From Pyxidicoccus trucidator (GTDB taxonomy: Bacteria > Myxococcota > Myxococcia > Myxococcales > Myxococcaceae): a stretch of 64,000 nucleotides of DNA. Both the position numbers and the translations under genes were made by a program. The notes under the pieces were generated by a model, which was not told where the DNA came from, did no database searches, and saw nothing but the letters and a program-made list of their open reading frames with translations. The stretch is from contig NZ_JAAIXZ010000003.1 of assembly GCF_010894435.1 (NCBI RefSeq), positions 496,001-560,000 on the forward strand, given 5' to 3'. Positions 26,469-33,878 of the stretch are shown here, one piece after another (within the stretch, counting starts at the first letter, position 1; every line of letters begins with the position of its first letter).

Positions 26469-26996
26469 ATGCCGCAGAAGACGCTCCTGCTGGTCTCCGT
26501 GGGTAGCCCATCGGCCTCCCTCTTGAGGGACTTGCAGGACCCGCTGGCGGCGCACATGAGCGTCCAGACGGTGGTGGCCCGAACGGCCCTGCCTTCTCCG
26601 GTCTACGCCTTCAACAAGGACCGGGGGCAGTACCACTGCAACGCCATCATGCGGCGGCTCACGCCGATGCTCGAGCCCGGCCAGCATGTCGTCATGGGCA
26701 TCACCGACGTGGACCTCTTCGTTCCCGACTCGCCCTTCGTCTTCGGCGAGGCGGACCGCGAGTCCAAGACGGCGGTGATGAGCATCTTCCGGCTGCGCCA
26801 GGGTGCGGACGGAGACCACCTGCGGCGCCGCATCCAGTCGGAGGTGGTGCACCAGGCGGGGCACCTGCTCGGGCTGTCCTACTGCGAGGACCCGCGGTGC
26901 GTCATGTTCTTCGCCCAGACACCCCAGGACTGCGACCGCAAGCAACTGTCGCTCTGCAACATGTGCCGCAACGAGCTGCAGAAGCTCAACCGTTGA
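26469..26996 (+). CDS. Archaemetzincin-family protein, catalytic site altered
   Basis: 175 aa from ATG 26469 (AAGGA upstream; ATG 26451 would add six residues). It shows the archaemetzincin fold: N-terminal RTALPSPVYAFNKDRGQYH, central GITDVDLFVP, and the Cys set C139, C144, C163 and C166 that forms the family's second zinc site. The catalytic motif, normally HExxHxxGxxHC, reads HQAGHLLGLSYC (128-139). The general-base Glu is Gln and the third zinc His is Tyr. The structural site is intact, so the protein should fold but is probably not an active peptidase. Confidence 0.85.
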   Translation: MPQKTLLLVSVGSPSASLLRDLQDPLAAHMSVQTVVARTALPSPVYAFNKDRGQYHCNAIMRRLTPMLEPGQHVVMGITDVDLFVPDSPFVFGEADRESKTAVMSIFRLRQGADGDHLRRRIQSEVVHQAGHLLGLSYCEDPRCVMFFAQTPQDCDRKQLSLCNMCRNELQKLNR

Positions 26997-27029
26997 CACC
27001 TCGCGGGGCTTTGAATCTCCCGTGACGCG

Positions 27030-27065
27030 TTGACGTCCGACCCGGCGCGCCCTGTAGTACAGGGC
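27030..27065 (+). promoter_or_regulatory. Promoter with overlapping palindrome
   Basis: TTGACG (27030-27035), a 17-bp spacer and TGTAGT (27053-27058) form a good sigma-70-type promoter 40 bp before the lipoprotein start. GCCCTGTAGTACAGGGC (27049-27065) is a 17-bp palindrome with 8-bp arms covering the -10 box, a likely repressor site. Confidence 0.55.
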
Positions 27066-27097
27066 ACTCGAAGCGGCCGGAAAGCGGAGTGAGAGCG

Positions 27098-28069
27098 ATG
27101 ACGGGCATGCGGCGGTTCATGGGTGGAGTGCTGGCGGTGGGCCTGCTGGGCGCATGTGAGCCCACGGACGACGGCGGTGGCGGCACCACCGGTGACGTCC
27201 TCTTCACCGAGGGCTTCGCCTTCGTGCGCGAGGACGACCGCAACGTCTTCGTGGTGGACGACGACGGCGACCCCAACAGTCCGCAGCGGCTGACCACCCG
27301 GGGCGGCGCGTACTGGCCCGCCGTGTCGCGCGATGGGCGCAGCATCGTGTTCGTCCAGCGCACCGGCTCCGCCACCTCGCTGCAGACGGTGCCCACCTCG
27401 GGCGGTACCACGGCCACGCTGTTCAGCTCCGGCGACGCGGCGTGCACGCGCGGCTGCACCAACTTCCGCACGCCCACCTTCAGCCCCGACGGCCGCAGCG
27501 TCGTCTTCGTCTTCTCGCCGACGGGCAGCTCCGTCACCTCGCTGGGCCGGGTGAACACGGACGGCAGCGGCTTCCAGGAGCTCACGCCCAATAACACCAT
27601 CTCCTACGGCGCGCCGACCTTCGTGCCCAACGGGAGCGCGGTGATTGCGCCCGCGGGCAGCAGCCTGCGCCAGCTCAATCAAATCGCGCGCGTGCCGCTC
27701 GACGGGTCGACCCCCTTCTCCAGCTCGCTGGGCAACGAGGCGCTGGCGGTGGAGAACCGGGTGGCGGTGTCACCGAATGGCTCGCAGGTGGCGTTCGATG
27801 CGCGCCTGTCCTCCGGCAGCATCCGCATCTTCGTGGCCTCGCTGAGCGCCACGGGGGTGGGCAACGGACAGCGGGTGACCGACCTCACCGCCGCCAGCGT
27901 GCAGGAGACCTGGCCCAGCTGGACGCGCTCCAACCAGGTCGGCTTCCTCTTCTCCGACGCGAGCGGTAGCGACCCCGGCATCTACCGCGCGGGCGTCGGC
28001 TCCGGCACGACGAGCTCGGTGTCGCTCTCGGTGCCCAGCGCGGCGGAGCCCTCCTACGGTCCGCTGTAG
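27098..28069 (+). CDS. TolB-like beta-propeller lipoprotein
   Basis: 323 aa from ATG 27098 (GGAG upstream; a GTG at 27089 is in frame). Lipobox LLGACEP, Cys about residue 18. The mature protein has repeated blades with WD40-like/PD40 motifs: AYWPAVSRDGRSIVFVQ, TPTFSPDGRSVVFVF, APTFVPNGSAVI and VAVSPNGSQVAFDA, as in TolB and related propellers. It is probably a periplasm-facing binding or scaffold protein. The next gene's GTG overlaps its stop by one base, so the two form an operon behind the 27030 promoter. Confidence 0.85.
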   Translation: MTGMRRFMGGVLAVGLLGACEPTDDGGGGTTGDVLFTEGFAFVREDDRNVFVVDDDGDPNSPQRLTTRGGAYWPAVSRDGRSIVFVQRTGSATSLQTVPTSGGTTATLFSSGDAACTRGCTNFRTPTFSPDGRSVVFVFSPTGSSVTSLGRVNTDGSGFQELTPNNTISYGAPTFVPNGSAVIAPAGSSLRQLNQIARVPLDGSTPFSSSLGNEALAVENRVAVSPNGSQVAFDARLSSGSIRIFVASLSATGVGNGQRVTDLTAASVQETWPSWTRSNQVGFLFSDASGSDPGIYRAGVGSGTTSSVSLSVPSAAEPSYGPL

Positions 28070-28851
28070 TGCCGCGAATCGGGCTCCTCCGACGGGCCCT
28101 GCTTTCGGGGCTCCTGCTCCTGGGCGCCGCGTGCGCGTCCGGGCCCGGGGTTCCGGTGGCGGGCACCTCTGAAGCCACGGGGCTCGCGGAGCCGCCAGCC
28201 GGACTCCGCCTGCACACCGGCGCACCGGAGGGCGGGCTGCCGTACCGGTTGCTCGTGTCCGAGGAGGCCACCACCGCGCGGCCCCATCGGCTGGTGGTGT
28301 GGCTGCATCCCTCGGGCGGAGACGGGCTCGCGCTGGTGGAGCCGCTCGCGGGGGAGCTTGCCCGGAGGGGCTTCGCGCTGCTGACGCTGTCGCGGAAGGA
28401 CTTCTCCGGCTGGCGGGGCGCGGACGCCAACCGGGTGATGCAGAAGGCGGTACCGGACGCGGCGGCGCGAGTCCCCGGCGTGGACGCCCGACGGCCGGTG
28501 CTGCTGGGCTTCAGCGCGGGCGCGCAGATGGCGCTGGAGCTGTGGTCCGCCCGTCCCCAGGCCTTCGGTGGGCTGGTGCTGCTGGCCGGCGCGCCACGCT
28601 TCTCGCGCGGGGGCGAGTCCACGCCTCCGGCCGGCTCCGCGTACACGCGCGTGCCGTTGCTGGCCCTGGTGGGAGAGGGGGACGGGGACGGCCCCGCCCT
28701 GTGGCGCCGTGCGTCGGAGACCTGGCGCGCGGCAGGCGTGCCGCTCCAGGCGCGCGTTGTGTCCGGCCTGGGACACGAGTGGCTCCTGAAGGACCCGGTC
28801 GAGCGGGACGTCGTGCTTGGCTGGTTGGCCGCGCTGCCTCCGGTGGAGTGA
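28069..28851 (+). CDS. Alpha/beta-hydrolase lipoprotein
   Basis: 260 aa. Lipoprotein signal LLLLGAACAS with Cys near residue 23. Alpha/beta-hydrolase motifs: LVVWLHPSGGDG (oxyanion region), LLGFSAGAQMAL (nucleophile elbow G-x-S-x-G), LLALVGEGDGDGP (acid loop) and GLGHEWLL (catalytic His). It is probably an esterase or carboxylesterase of the Esterase_PHB/DLH-like group on the cell envelope. It begins with GTG overlapping the upstream stop. The last 25 bases of the gene are repeated downstream. Confidence 0.85.
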   Translation: MPRIGLLRRALLSGLLLLGAACASGPGVPVAGTSEATGLAEPPAGLRLHTGAPEGGLPYRLLVSEEATTARPHRLVVWLHPSGGDGLALVEPLAGELARRGFALLTLSRKDFSGWRGADANRVMQKAVPDAAARVPGVDARRPVLLGFSAGAQMALELWSARPQAFGGLVLLAGAPRFSRGGESTPPAGSAYTRVPLLALVGEGDGDGPALWRRASETWRAAGVPLQARVVSGLGHEWLLKDPVERDVVLGWLAALPPVE

Positions 28852-28932
28852 GTCGCTCCCGGGCGTGGCTCCTGGCGGAGCGGGAGGGGGGTGCTCGCCC
28901 GCCGGGCCGCGCTGCCTCCGGTGGAGTGAGTC
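28827..28932 (+). repeat. 28-bp direct repeat at hydrolase 3' end
   Basis: The 28 bases at 28827-28854, covering the last codons and stop of the hydrolase gene, recur exactly at 28905-28932, 78 bp further on. The second copy keeps the stop codon but is not in a gene. This looks like a recent tandem duplication whose middle has diverged. Confidence 0.8.
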
Positions 28933-28998
28933 ACGCCCGGAGCGGCTGGCGTCCGGAGCCGCGAGGCGCGATGCTGCCCCTTGCCTGGAGGTGGGTGG

Positions 28999-29469
28999 AT
29001 GTCCCTGTTCGATGCAGTGCTCGCGGGTGACCGCGAGGCCGTGAAGTCCCAGCTGGCCGCCAGGGCGGACCCCAACCCGTTCGACGCCGAGGGGCGCACG
29101 CCGCTGATGGCCGCCGCTCGCGCGGGCCGGGCGGACATCGTGCGCCTGCTGCTGGAGGCCGGGGCCGACCCCGAGCTGACCGACAGCCTGGGCGAGACGG
29201 CGCTCATCATGGGCGCCGCCCATGGGCACGCCGAGGTCTGCAAGCTGCTGCTGCCCCACGCGAAGGACGACGAGAAGGACCTCGCGCGCACGCTGCTGTC
29301 CGGCATCGGCATCACCGACCTGCGCACCGAGCCCTCCGTCCCGCCGCCTGACAGCCTCCACCGCAAGCTCGCCTCCGCGGGCGCGTACGTGGCCGGCAAG
29401 CTGGGCGATGACGGGCCGACGAAGCGGCTGGAGCGCGCCCTCCGCTCGGAGAAGCCCCGCAAGCCCTGA
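28999..29469 (+). CDS. Ankyrin-repeat protein
   Basis: 156 aa from ATG 28999 with GGAGGTGG upstream. Three ankyrin repeats occupy about 1-95: LFDAVLAGDREAVKSQLA, GRTPLMAAARAGRADIVRLL and GETALIMGAAHGHAEVCKLL. A short C-terminal helical part (DSLHRKLASAGAYVAGKL) is rich in Lys/Arg. No signal peptide, so cytoplasmic. Ankyrin proteins of this size act as protein-binding adaptors; the partner is unknown. Confidence 0.88.
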   Translation: MSLFDAVLAGDREAVKSQLAARADPNPFDAEGRTPLMAAARAGRADIVRLLLEAGADPELTDSLGETALIMGAAHGHAEVCKLLLPHAKDDEKDLARTLLSGIGITDLRTEPSVPPPDSLHRKLASAGAYVAGKLGDDGPTKRLERALRSEKPRKP

Positions 29470-29655
29470 GCCCGGCGTCCACTGCCGGACATTCCTGCAC
29501 CGCGGGGCCTCCCCTGTGACGGCAGTAACAGGGTTTCTTCACATTTCCACGAACAGCCGGGGGCTCGCACAGGGCCGCCGGGGGTGTGCGTGGCGAGGTG
29601 TGCCAGGGAGAGGCGCCGGGGCCGGCCGGCCTCATGCTCGTCGCGGAGCCGTGAC

Positions 29656-30210
29656 ATGGGGACGCCAGACACCCGCCTCATCTACAGCGGCACCGTGCAG
29701 GGACTCTTCCACCTGTCCCTGAACGGGAAGCTGTCCCCGGCCGCGCGCAACGAGCTGCGCGACGCGGGGCTGGACCTGGACCAGGACCTGCTGCCGGCCT
29801 ACGCCATCACCACGTGGCTGAAGTGCCTGGACATCGTCCTGCGGGACGTGTGGCCGGACAAGGAGCGCGACGAGGCGTGGCGGCTCCTGGGGCATGCCCT
29901 CATCGAGGGGCTGACCTCGACGATGCTGGGCCGGGTCATGGTGGCGGCGGCGCGCGCAATGGGGCCCCGTCAGTCACTGTCGCAGTTCAACCGCGCGTTC
30001 CGGGGCTCGGACAACTACGTGGAGCTGCGGCTGACGGAGCGGTCCCCCGGGGTGTGCGAGCTGTGGATCAACGACATCCTCGACCGGACGCACTACTACG
30101 TGGGCATCCTGGAGGCGTCCATGAAGATGATGGGAGCGCCCGGGGCCCGGGTGATGGTGCTCCGGAGGGAGCCTCCCTCCTGCGTCTTCCTCATCGAGTG
30201 GAAGGTGTGA
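29656..30210 (+). CDS. DUF2378 family protein
   Basis: 184 aa from ATG 29656. It has the DUF2378/TIGR02265 pattern of the large Myxococcus paralogous family: LIYSGTVQGLFH near the start, LDLDQDLLPAYAITTWLKCL, LGHALIEGLTSTMLGR, and a C-terminal beta domain with ELWINDI and YYVGILEASMKMMGAP. Members are cytoplasmic, about 180-200 aa, numerous per genome and of unknown function; the C-terminal part resembles heme-NO-binding/V4R-like folds. The gene is solitary. Confidence 0.88.
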   Translation: MGTPDTRLIYSGTVQGLFHLSLNGKLSPAARNELRDAGLDLDQDLLPAYAITTWLKCLDIVLRDVWPDKERDEAWRLLGHALIEGLTSTMLGRVMVAAARAMGPRQSLSQFNRAFRGSDNYVELRLTERSPGVCELWINDILDRTHYYVGILEASMKMMGAPGARVMVLRREPPSCVFLIEWKV

Positions 30211-30257
30211 GGCGGTGACGGACCTCGCGGGCCCGTCACCGGCTCACGGCTGTTGCT

Positions 30258-32465
30258 TCACTCCGGCTTGGCGCTCACCGTCACGCCGGGCGTCACGCTG
30301 CCCGCGCCCTTGCGCGTCTCGACCAGCGAGTCGGCCACGAGCTCGGTGATGTCCTTGATCTTGATGTTCTCGCCGCGCTCGGTGTCGTTGACCGCGTCGT
30401 TGAGCATCGTCGAGCAGAAGGGGCACGCCACGGCCACCACGCCGGTGCCGCCCTTCTCCTTGTAGTCGCCCACCATGCCCGGCTTCTTCTTGTCCGCGGC
30501 ATCGGGGTACGGCGTGGACGGGTCCTCGGCGTGCTTCAGCGTCAGCGCCGCCTCGTTCAGGCGGTTGTGGTTGATGCGCGTGCCGATGTGCTCCTCCATC
30601 CACATGCGCCCGCCGCCGGCGCCGCAGCAGAAGCCCTCGCGCTTGCTGCGCTGCATCTCCACCACCTCGAGCCCGGGGATGGCGTTGAGCACCTCGCGGG
30701 GCGCGTCGTACACGCCGTTGTGGCGGCCCAGGTAGCAGGGGTCGTGGTAGGTGAGCTTCGTGTTCATCACCGCGGAGAGGCGGATGCGCTTCTCGTTCAG
30801 CAGCTCGTTGATGAGCTGCGTGTGGTTGATGACGCGGTACTCACCGCCGAACTCCGGGTACTCGTTCTTGATGGTGTTGAAGCAGTGCGGGCACTGGGTG
30901 ATGACCGCCTTCACGCCCATCGAGTTCCACGCCTCGATGTTCGTCTTCGCCATCGTCTGGAACAGGTACTCGTTGCCCATGCGGCGGGCCGAGTCGCCGT
31001 TGCACATCTCCTGCTTGGACAGCGTGGCGAACGACACGCCCGCCTCGCGCAGAATCTTCACCAGCGAGCGGCTGACCTTCTTCTGCTTGTCGTCGTAGCT
31101 GCCCGCGCAGCCCACGAAGAAGAGGTACTCGTACGGGCCGCCACCGTCACCCCAGGTGGGCAGCGCCAGGTCCTCGGCCCACTCGTCGCGCCGGTCCTGT
31201 CCGATGCCCCAGGGGTTGCCCTGGCGCTCGATTCCCTCGAACACGCGCTGGATTTCGGGCGGGAACTCCGCCTTCACCTGCACCTGGTAGCGGCGCATGT
31301 CGATGAGGCGCGGGACGTTCTCGATGAACACCGGGCAGGCCTGCTCGCACCAGCCGCAGCTCGTGCACGCCCACACCGTCTCCGCCTTCAGCGCCGAGCC
31401 GATGATTTCCGGCAGCGGCTCCTTCGTCTTGTTGGGGCCGTAGCCCTCCTCCGCCCACTGCTCGTTCTCCCAGAGCCAGTGCTTCAGGTCCTGGTTGACG
31501 CCCTTGTGCGTGAGCGGCTTGCCGGTGATGTACGTGGGGCAGTGCGTCTGGCAGCGGCCGCACTCGGTGCAGGAGTAGAGGTCCAGGCCCTGCTTCCAGG
31601 TGAGGTCCTTCACCGTGGCGGTGCCGAACTCCTCCTTCTCCAGATTGGGCGTGGGCAGCTTGCCGGTGGAGTGGGTGCGCTGGAAGAAGACGTTCGGCAG
31701 GCCGGTGATGATGTGGAAGTGCTTCCCGAGCGGCAGGAAGTTCAGGAACGTCAGGATGATGCCGAGGTGAATCCAGAACCCGGCCGCGCCGACCACATGC
31801 GCGGCCTGGTCGCCCAGGGGCATCATCGCCAGGCCCACCGCGCTGGTGACGGGCTCCCACCACACGAGCGAGGCCGCCGTCTGGGGCACCTGGGTGGCGC
31901 CCATCTGCGCCTGCGCGGCGTTCGCGGCCACCATGTGGCTGCCGCCGAAGAGGAACTCCGTAATCATCAGGCCGGAGATGAAGCCCAGGATGAGGTACGC
32001 CTCCCAGGAGACCGTCATGCGGTCCGGCTTCACCTTCCAGCGCGTCCAGACGAAGTAGGCGCAGCCCACCAGGGCGAGCGCGGCGACCACGTCCTTGATC
32101 AGCAGGTAGACCTTGTAGGCGCCGAGCAGCGGGCCCGCGTCCGCCCAGACGGGGTGGCCCAGGTCCGTCAGCACCTCCAGCGCCGTGGACGAGAAGCCCA
32201 TGGCGAAGAGCATGACGGTGCGCAGCGCCAGCACCATGAAGGCCGCGTAGATGAAGACGTGCATCAGGCCCGGGGTGAACTCCTCCGGGTCCACCATGCG
32301 CTTCTGTCCGAGCCCGAAGAGCGCGAGCCGCTTGAGGCGCAGGGGGAGGTTGTCGAACCGGTTCTCCTTCTTCATCGCGAGCAGCACGCCCACGCGACCA
32401 GACATGGTCATCACGAAGATGGGAACGGCGACGGCGAGCAGCAGGCCGGTGATGATGGGACTCAT
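30258..32465 (-). CDS. Membrane Fe-S oxidoreductase, ETF:menaquinone type
   Basis: 735 aa from ATG 32465. Residues 1-265 are a NarI-like domain with about six membrane helices and heme-ligand-type His. Then come two [4Fe-4S] sites, CTECGRCQTHCP and CTSCGWCEQACP, and two CCG (DUF224) modules seen as CPHC, HDPCYLGRHNGVY and GFCCGAGGGRMW, as in HdrD and GlpC. This order matches proteins proposed as electron-transfer-flavoprotein:(methyl)menaquinone oxidoreductases in Geobacter and relatives, passing electrons from acyl-CoA oxidation to quinone. No etfAB gene lies in the window. A 14-bp palindrome sits upstream. Confidence 0.88.
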   Translation of the reverse strand: MSPIITGLLLAVAVPIFVMTMSGRVGVLLAMKKENRFDNLPLRLKRLALFGLGQKRMVDPEEFTPGLMHVFIYAAFMVLALRTVMLFAMGFSSTALEVLTDLGHPVWADAGPLLGAYKVYLLIKDVVAALALVGCAYFVWTRWKVKPDRMTVSWEAYLILGFISGLMITEFLFGGSHMVAANAAQAQMGATQVPQTAASLVWWEPVTSAVGLAMMPLGDQAAHVVGAAGFWIHLGIILTFLNFLPLGKHFHIITGLPNVFFQRTHSTGKLPTPNLEKEEFGTATVKDLTWKQGLDLYSCTECGRCQTHCPTYITGKPLTHKGVNQDLKHWLWENEQWAEEGYGPNKTKEPLPEIIGSALKAETVWACTSCGWCEQACPVFIENVPRLIDMRRYQVQVKAEFPPEIQRVFEGIERQGNPWGIGQDRRDEWAEDLALPTWGDGGGPYEYLFFVGCAGSYDDKQKKVSRSLVKILREAGVSFATLSKQEMCNGDSARRMGNEYLFQTMAKTNIEAWNSMGVKAVITQCPHCFNTIKNEYPEFGGEYRVINHTQLINELLNEKRIRLSAVMNTKLTYHDPCYLGRHNGVYDAPREVLNAIPGLEVVEMQRSKREGFCCGAGGGRMWMEEHIGTRINHNRLNEAALTLKHAEDPSTPYPDAADKKKPGMVGDYKEKGGTGVVAVACPFCSTMLNDAVNDTERGENIKIKDITELVADSLVETRKGAGSVTPGVTVSAKPE

Positions 32466-33042
32466 GGGCTCTTTGAGACCTCTGGGGGCGCGCTCGGCGG
32501 AGAAGACCCGGTTAACGCAGCGCGACAAAGCTCGAGTTCAGGACAACCCTAACAGGGGTGATTCGCGAATCAAGCGCCGTGCGGCGCCCGGTGTCCGGCA
32601 GTGGAGCACAGGGCCGAGGCCCCCTGGTGGGGAACCCGCCAGCGCACGAATTTACTGACTGGGGCCTTGCCAGAAGCCCGCTTGAAAATCGGGCGGCCGT
32701 CAATCCTGTAGAGGCTCCAAGCGTGAAGCCGTGGACATACGGTGTGTGTCTTCCGCGCGGGGAGACCAACCTTGGACCTTGGTGCAAGTGCCTGGAATCA
32801 CGTGCTTGGCTGGCGCTGAGCAGGCAGGCGGGCGTGCTGCGGTCGCCGGGCCTCAAACTTTCGCGGGCCGAGGGCTTTACAACGCGGGACGACATGGTCA
32901 ATCTGGTTGGTAAATCGGTCAACGCTTGCATGGTCGGGCACCACATAGGGTGGGCTCGAGTCGACCGAACGGAAGGCGCCCGAGGGGCGACGAGCCGCGA
33001 GGCCGTCCACTTCACCCAGGCGGAGCGCTGAAGGAGCCGGGC
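32466..33042. other. Long intergenic region with palindrome
   Basis: About 575 bp between the Fe-S oxidoreductase (minus) and a small gene (plus). No open frame has convincing codon bias. Visible features are the 14-bp palindrome at 32559 and a GCCCG/CGGGC stem near 32680. The length leaves room for a small RNA, but I cannot identify one. Confidence 0.4.
32559..32572. promoter_or_regulatory. 14-bp palindrome upstream of Fe-S oxidoreductase
   Basis: TGATTCGCGAATCA is a perfect palindrome 94 bp upstream of the oxidoreductase start. Read on the minus strand, its edge forms TTGATT, a possible -35 box. It looks like an operator for a dimeric repressor. Confidence 0.5.
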
Positions 33043-33207
33043 ATGGTTCAGCACGACGACACCACGTACATGGACGACGAGGGGCTGCCCTATGTGGACC
33101 GGGGCGACGACAACGAGTCGGATGGCGTGACCCAGGCTGATGGCTCGACGGGCGGCCGGTGGGGCTACAACGAGGAAGCGTGGGGCGGTTGGCAGGCGGC
33201 GGAGTGA
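33043..33207 (+). CDS. Small acidic protein, 54 aa
   Basis: 54 aa: MVQHDDTTYMDDEGLPYVDR, then a Gly/Asp-rich stretch and a Trp-rich end (WGYNEEAWGGWQ). The ribosome binding site AAGGAG lies six bases before ATG, third positions are GC-rich, and a strong stem-loop terminator follows 6 bp after the stop, so it is a real single gene. No family recognised. It is very acidic with no membrane segment. Confidence 0.65.
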   Translation: MVQHDDTTYMDDEGLPYVDRGDDNESDGVTQADGSTGGRWGYNEEAWGGWQAAE

Positions 33208-33213
33208 GACGGG

Positions 33214-33242
33214 GCCCCCGCGGCCCGCGGACGCGCGGGGGC
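33214..33242 (+). terminator. Terminator of the 54-aa gene
   Basis: GCCCCCGCG (33214-33222) pairs with CGCGGGGGC (33234-33242) across an 11-nt loop, followed by ATTCC. It sits directly after the small gene. Confidence 0.6.
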
Positions 33243-33433
33243 ATTCCAGTTGCGATTGTCACGGGACGTAGGCAGCCCGAGCGGCGGCTCCCTCCACGGT
33301 GAGCCCCCGGGCCTGAAGCTCCCAGACGGCAGCCCCCGGCGGGTGGCCGTCATCTTTCCCTCCAGGCAGCCGTCACTGTCCCGCCCGGAAGTCTTGCGCC
33401 AGGCTTGCGCGAGGGCCGGTGAGCGGAGGGCGT

Positions 33434-33766
33434 ATGAAGGTGCTGTGGTGCTGGCGGTGCAAAGCGGACGTCCCGATGCTCGACGAAGAGGAGTTCTCCC
33501 GGGTGTGGCCGCTGTACGTGGAGGGCATGCAGAGCATCAAGGCGATTCGCCTAGCGGAGGACGAGGCGCTGTCCCGCGACATGGTCAAGGCCGGGCTGGC
33601 GAAGGCGAGCGCCGAGTTTGAGCGGCTTACCGGTGTTCCCGAGACGAGCATCGATGCGGTCAGCCATCACCGGGTGAGCCGTTTTGGCCCGCCCTGTGCG
33701 ACGTGTGGCAAGCCCCTGCGCACCCCCCAGGCGCGCCACTGCGCGGCGTGTGGGACGCCCCGCTGA
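33434..33766 (+). CDS. Zinc-ribbon protein, unknown function
   Basis: 110 aa from ATG 33434 with GGAGGG upstream (GTG 33419 would add five residues). It opens MKVLWCWRCKADVPMLDEEE and ends with two CxxC pairs, CATCGKPL and CAACG, in the style of rubredoxin-like or zinc-ribbon proteins. The middle (EGMQSIKAIRLAEDEALSRD) is helical. Short proteins of this layout occur widely and have no known role. It precedes the ATPase module but has its own GC-rich codon use. Confidence 0.7.
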   Translation: MKVLWCWRCKADVPMLDEEEFSRVWPLYVEGMQSIKAIRLAEDEALSRDMVKAGLAKASAEFERLTGVPETSIDAVSHHRVSRFGPPCATCGKPLRTPQARHCAACGTPR

Positions 33767-33878
33767 GGTCGGCCGGGCTAGAGATACATGAAGGAGTTGC
33801 TGGGCTCTAACTGTGTATCTTTTCTGTTGGGACGCTGTGCCATAATTTACCTTTTCACTGGGACCAAGGAATACGGCG

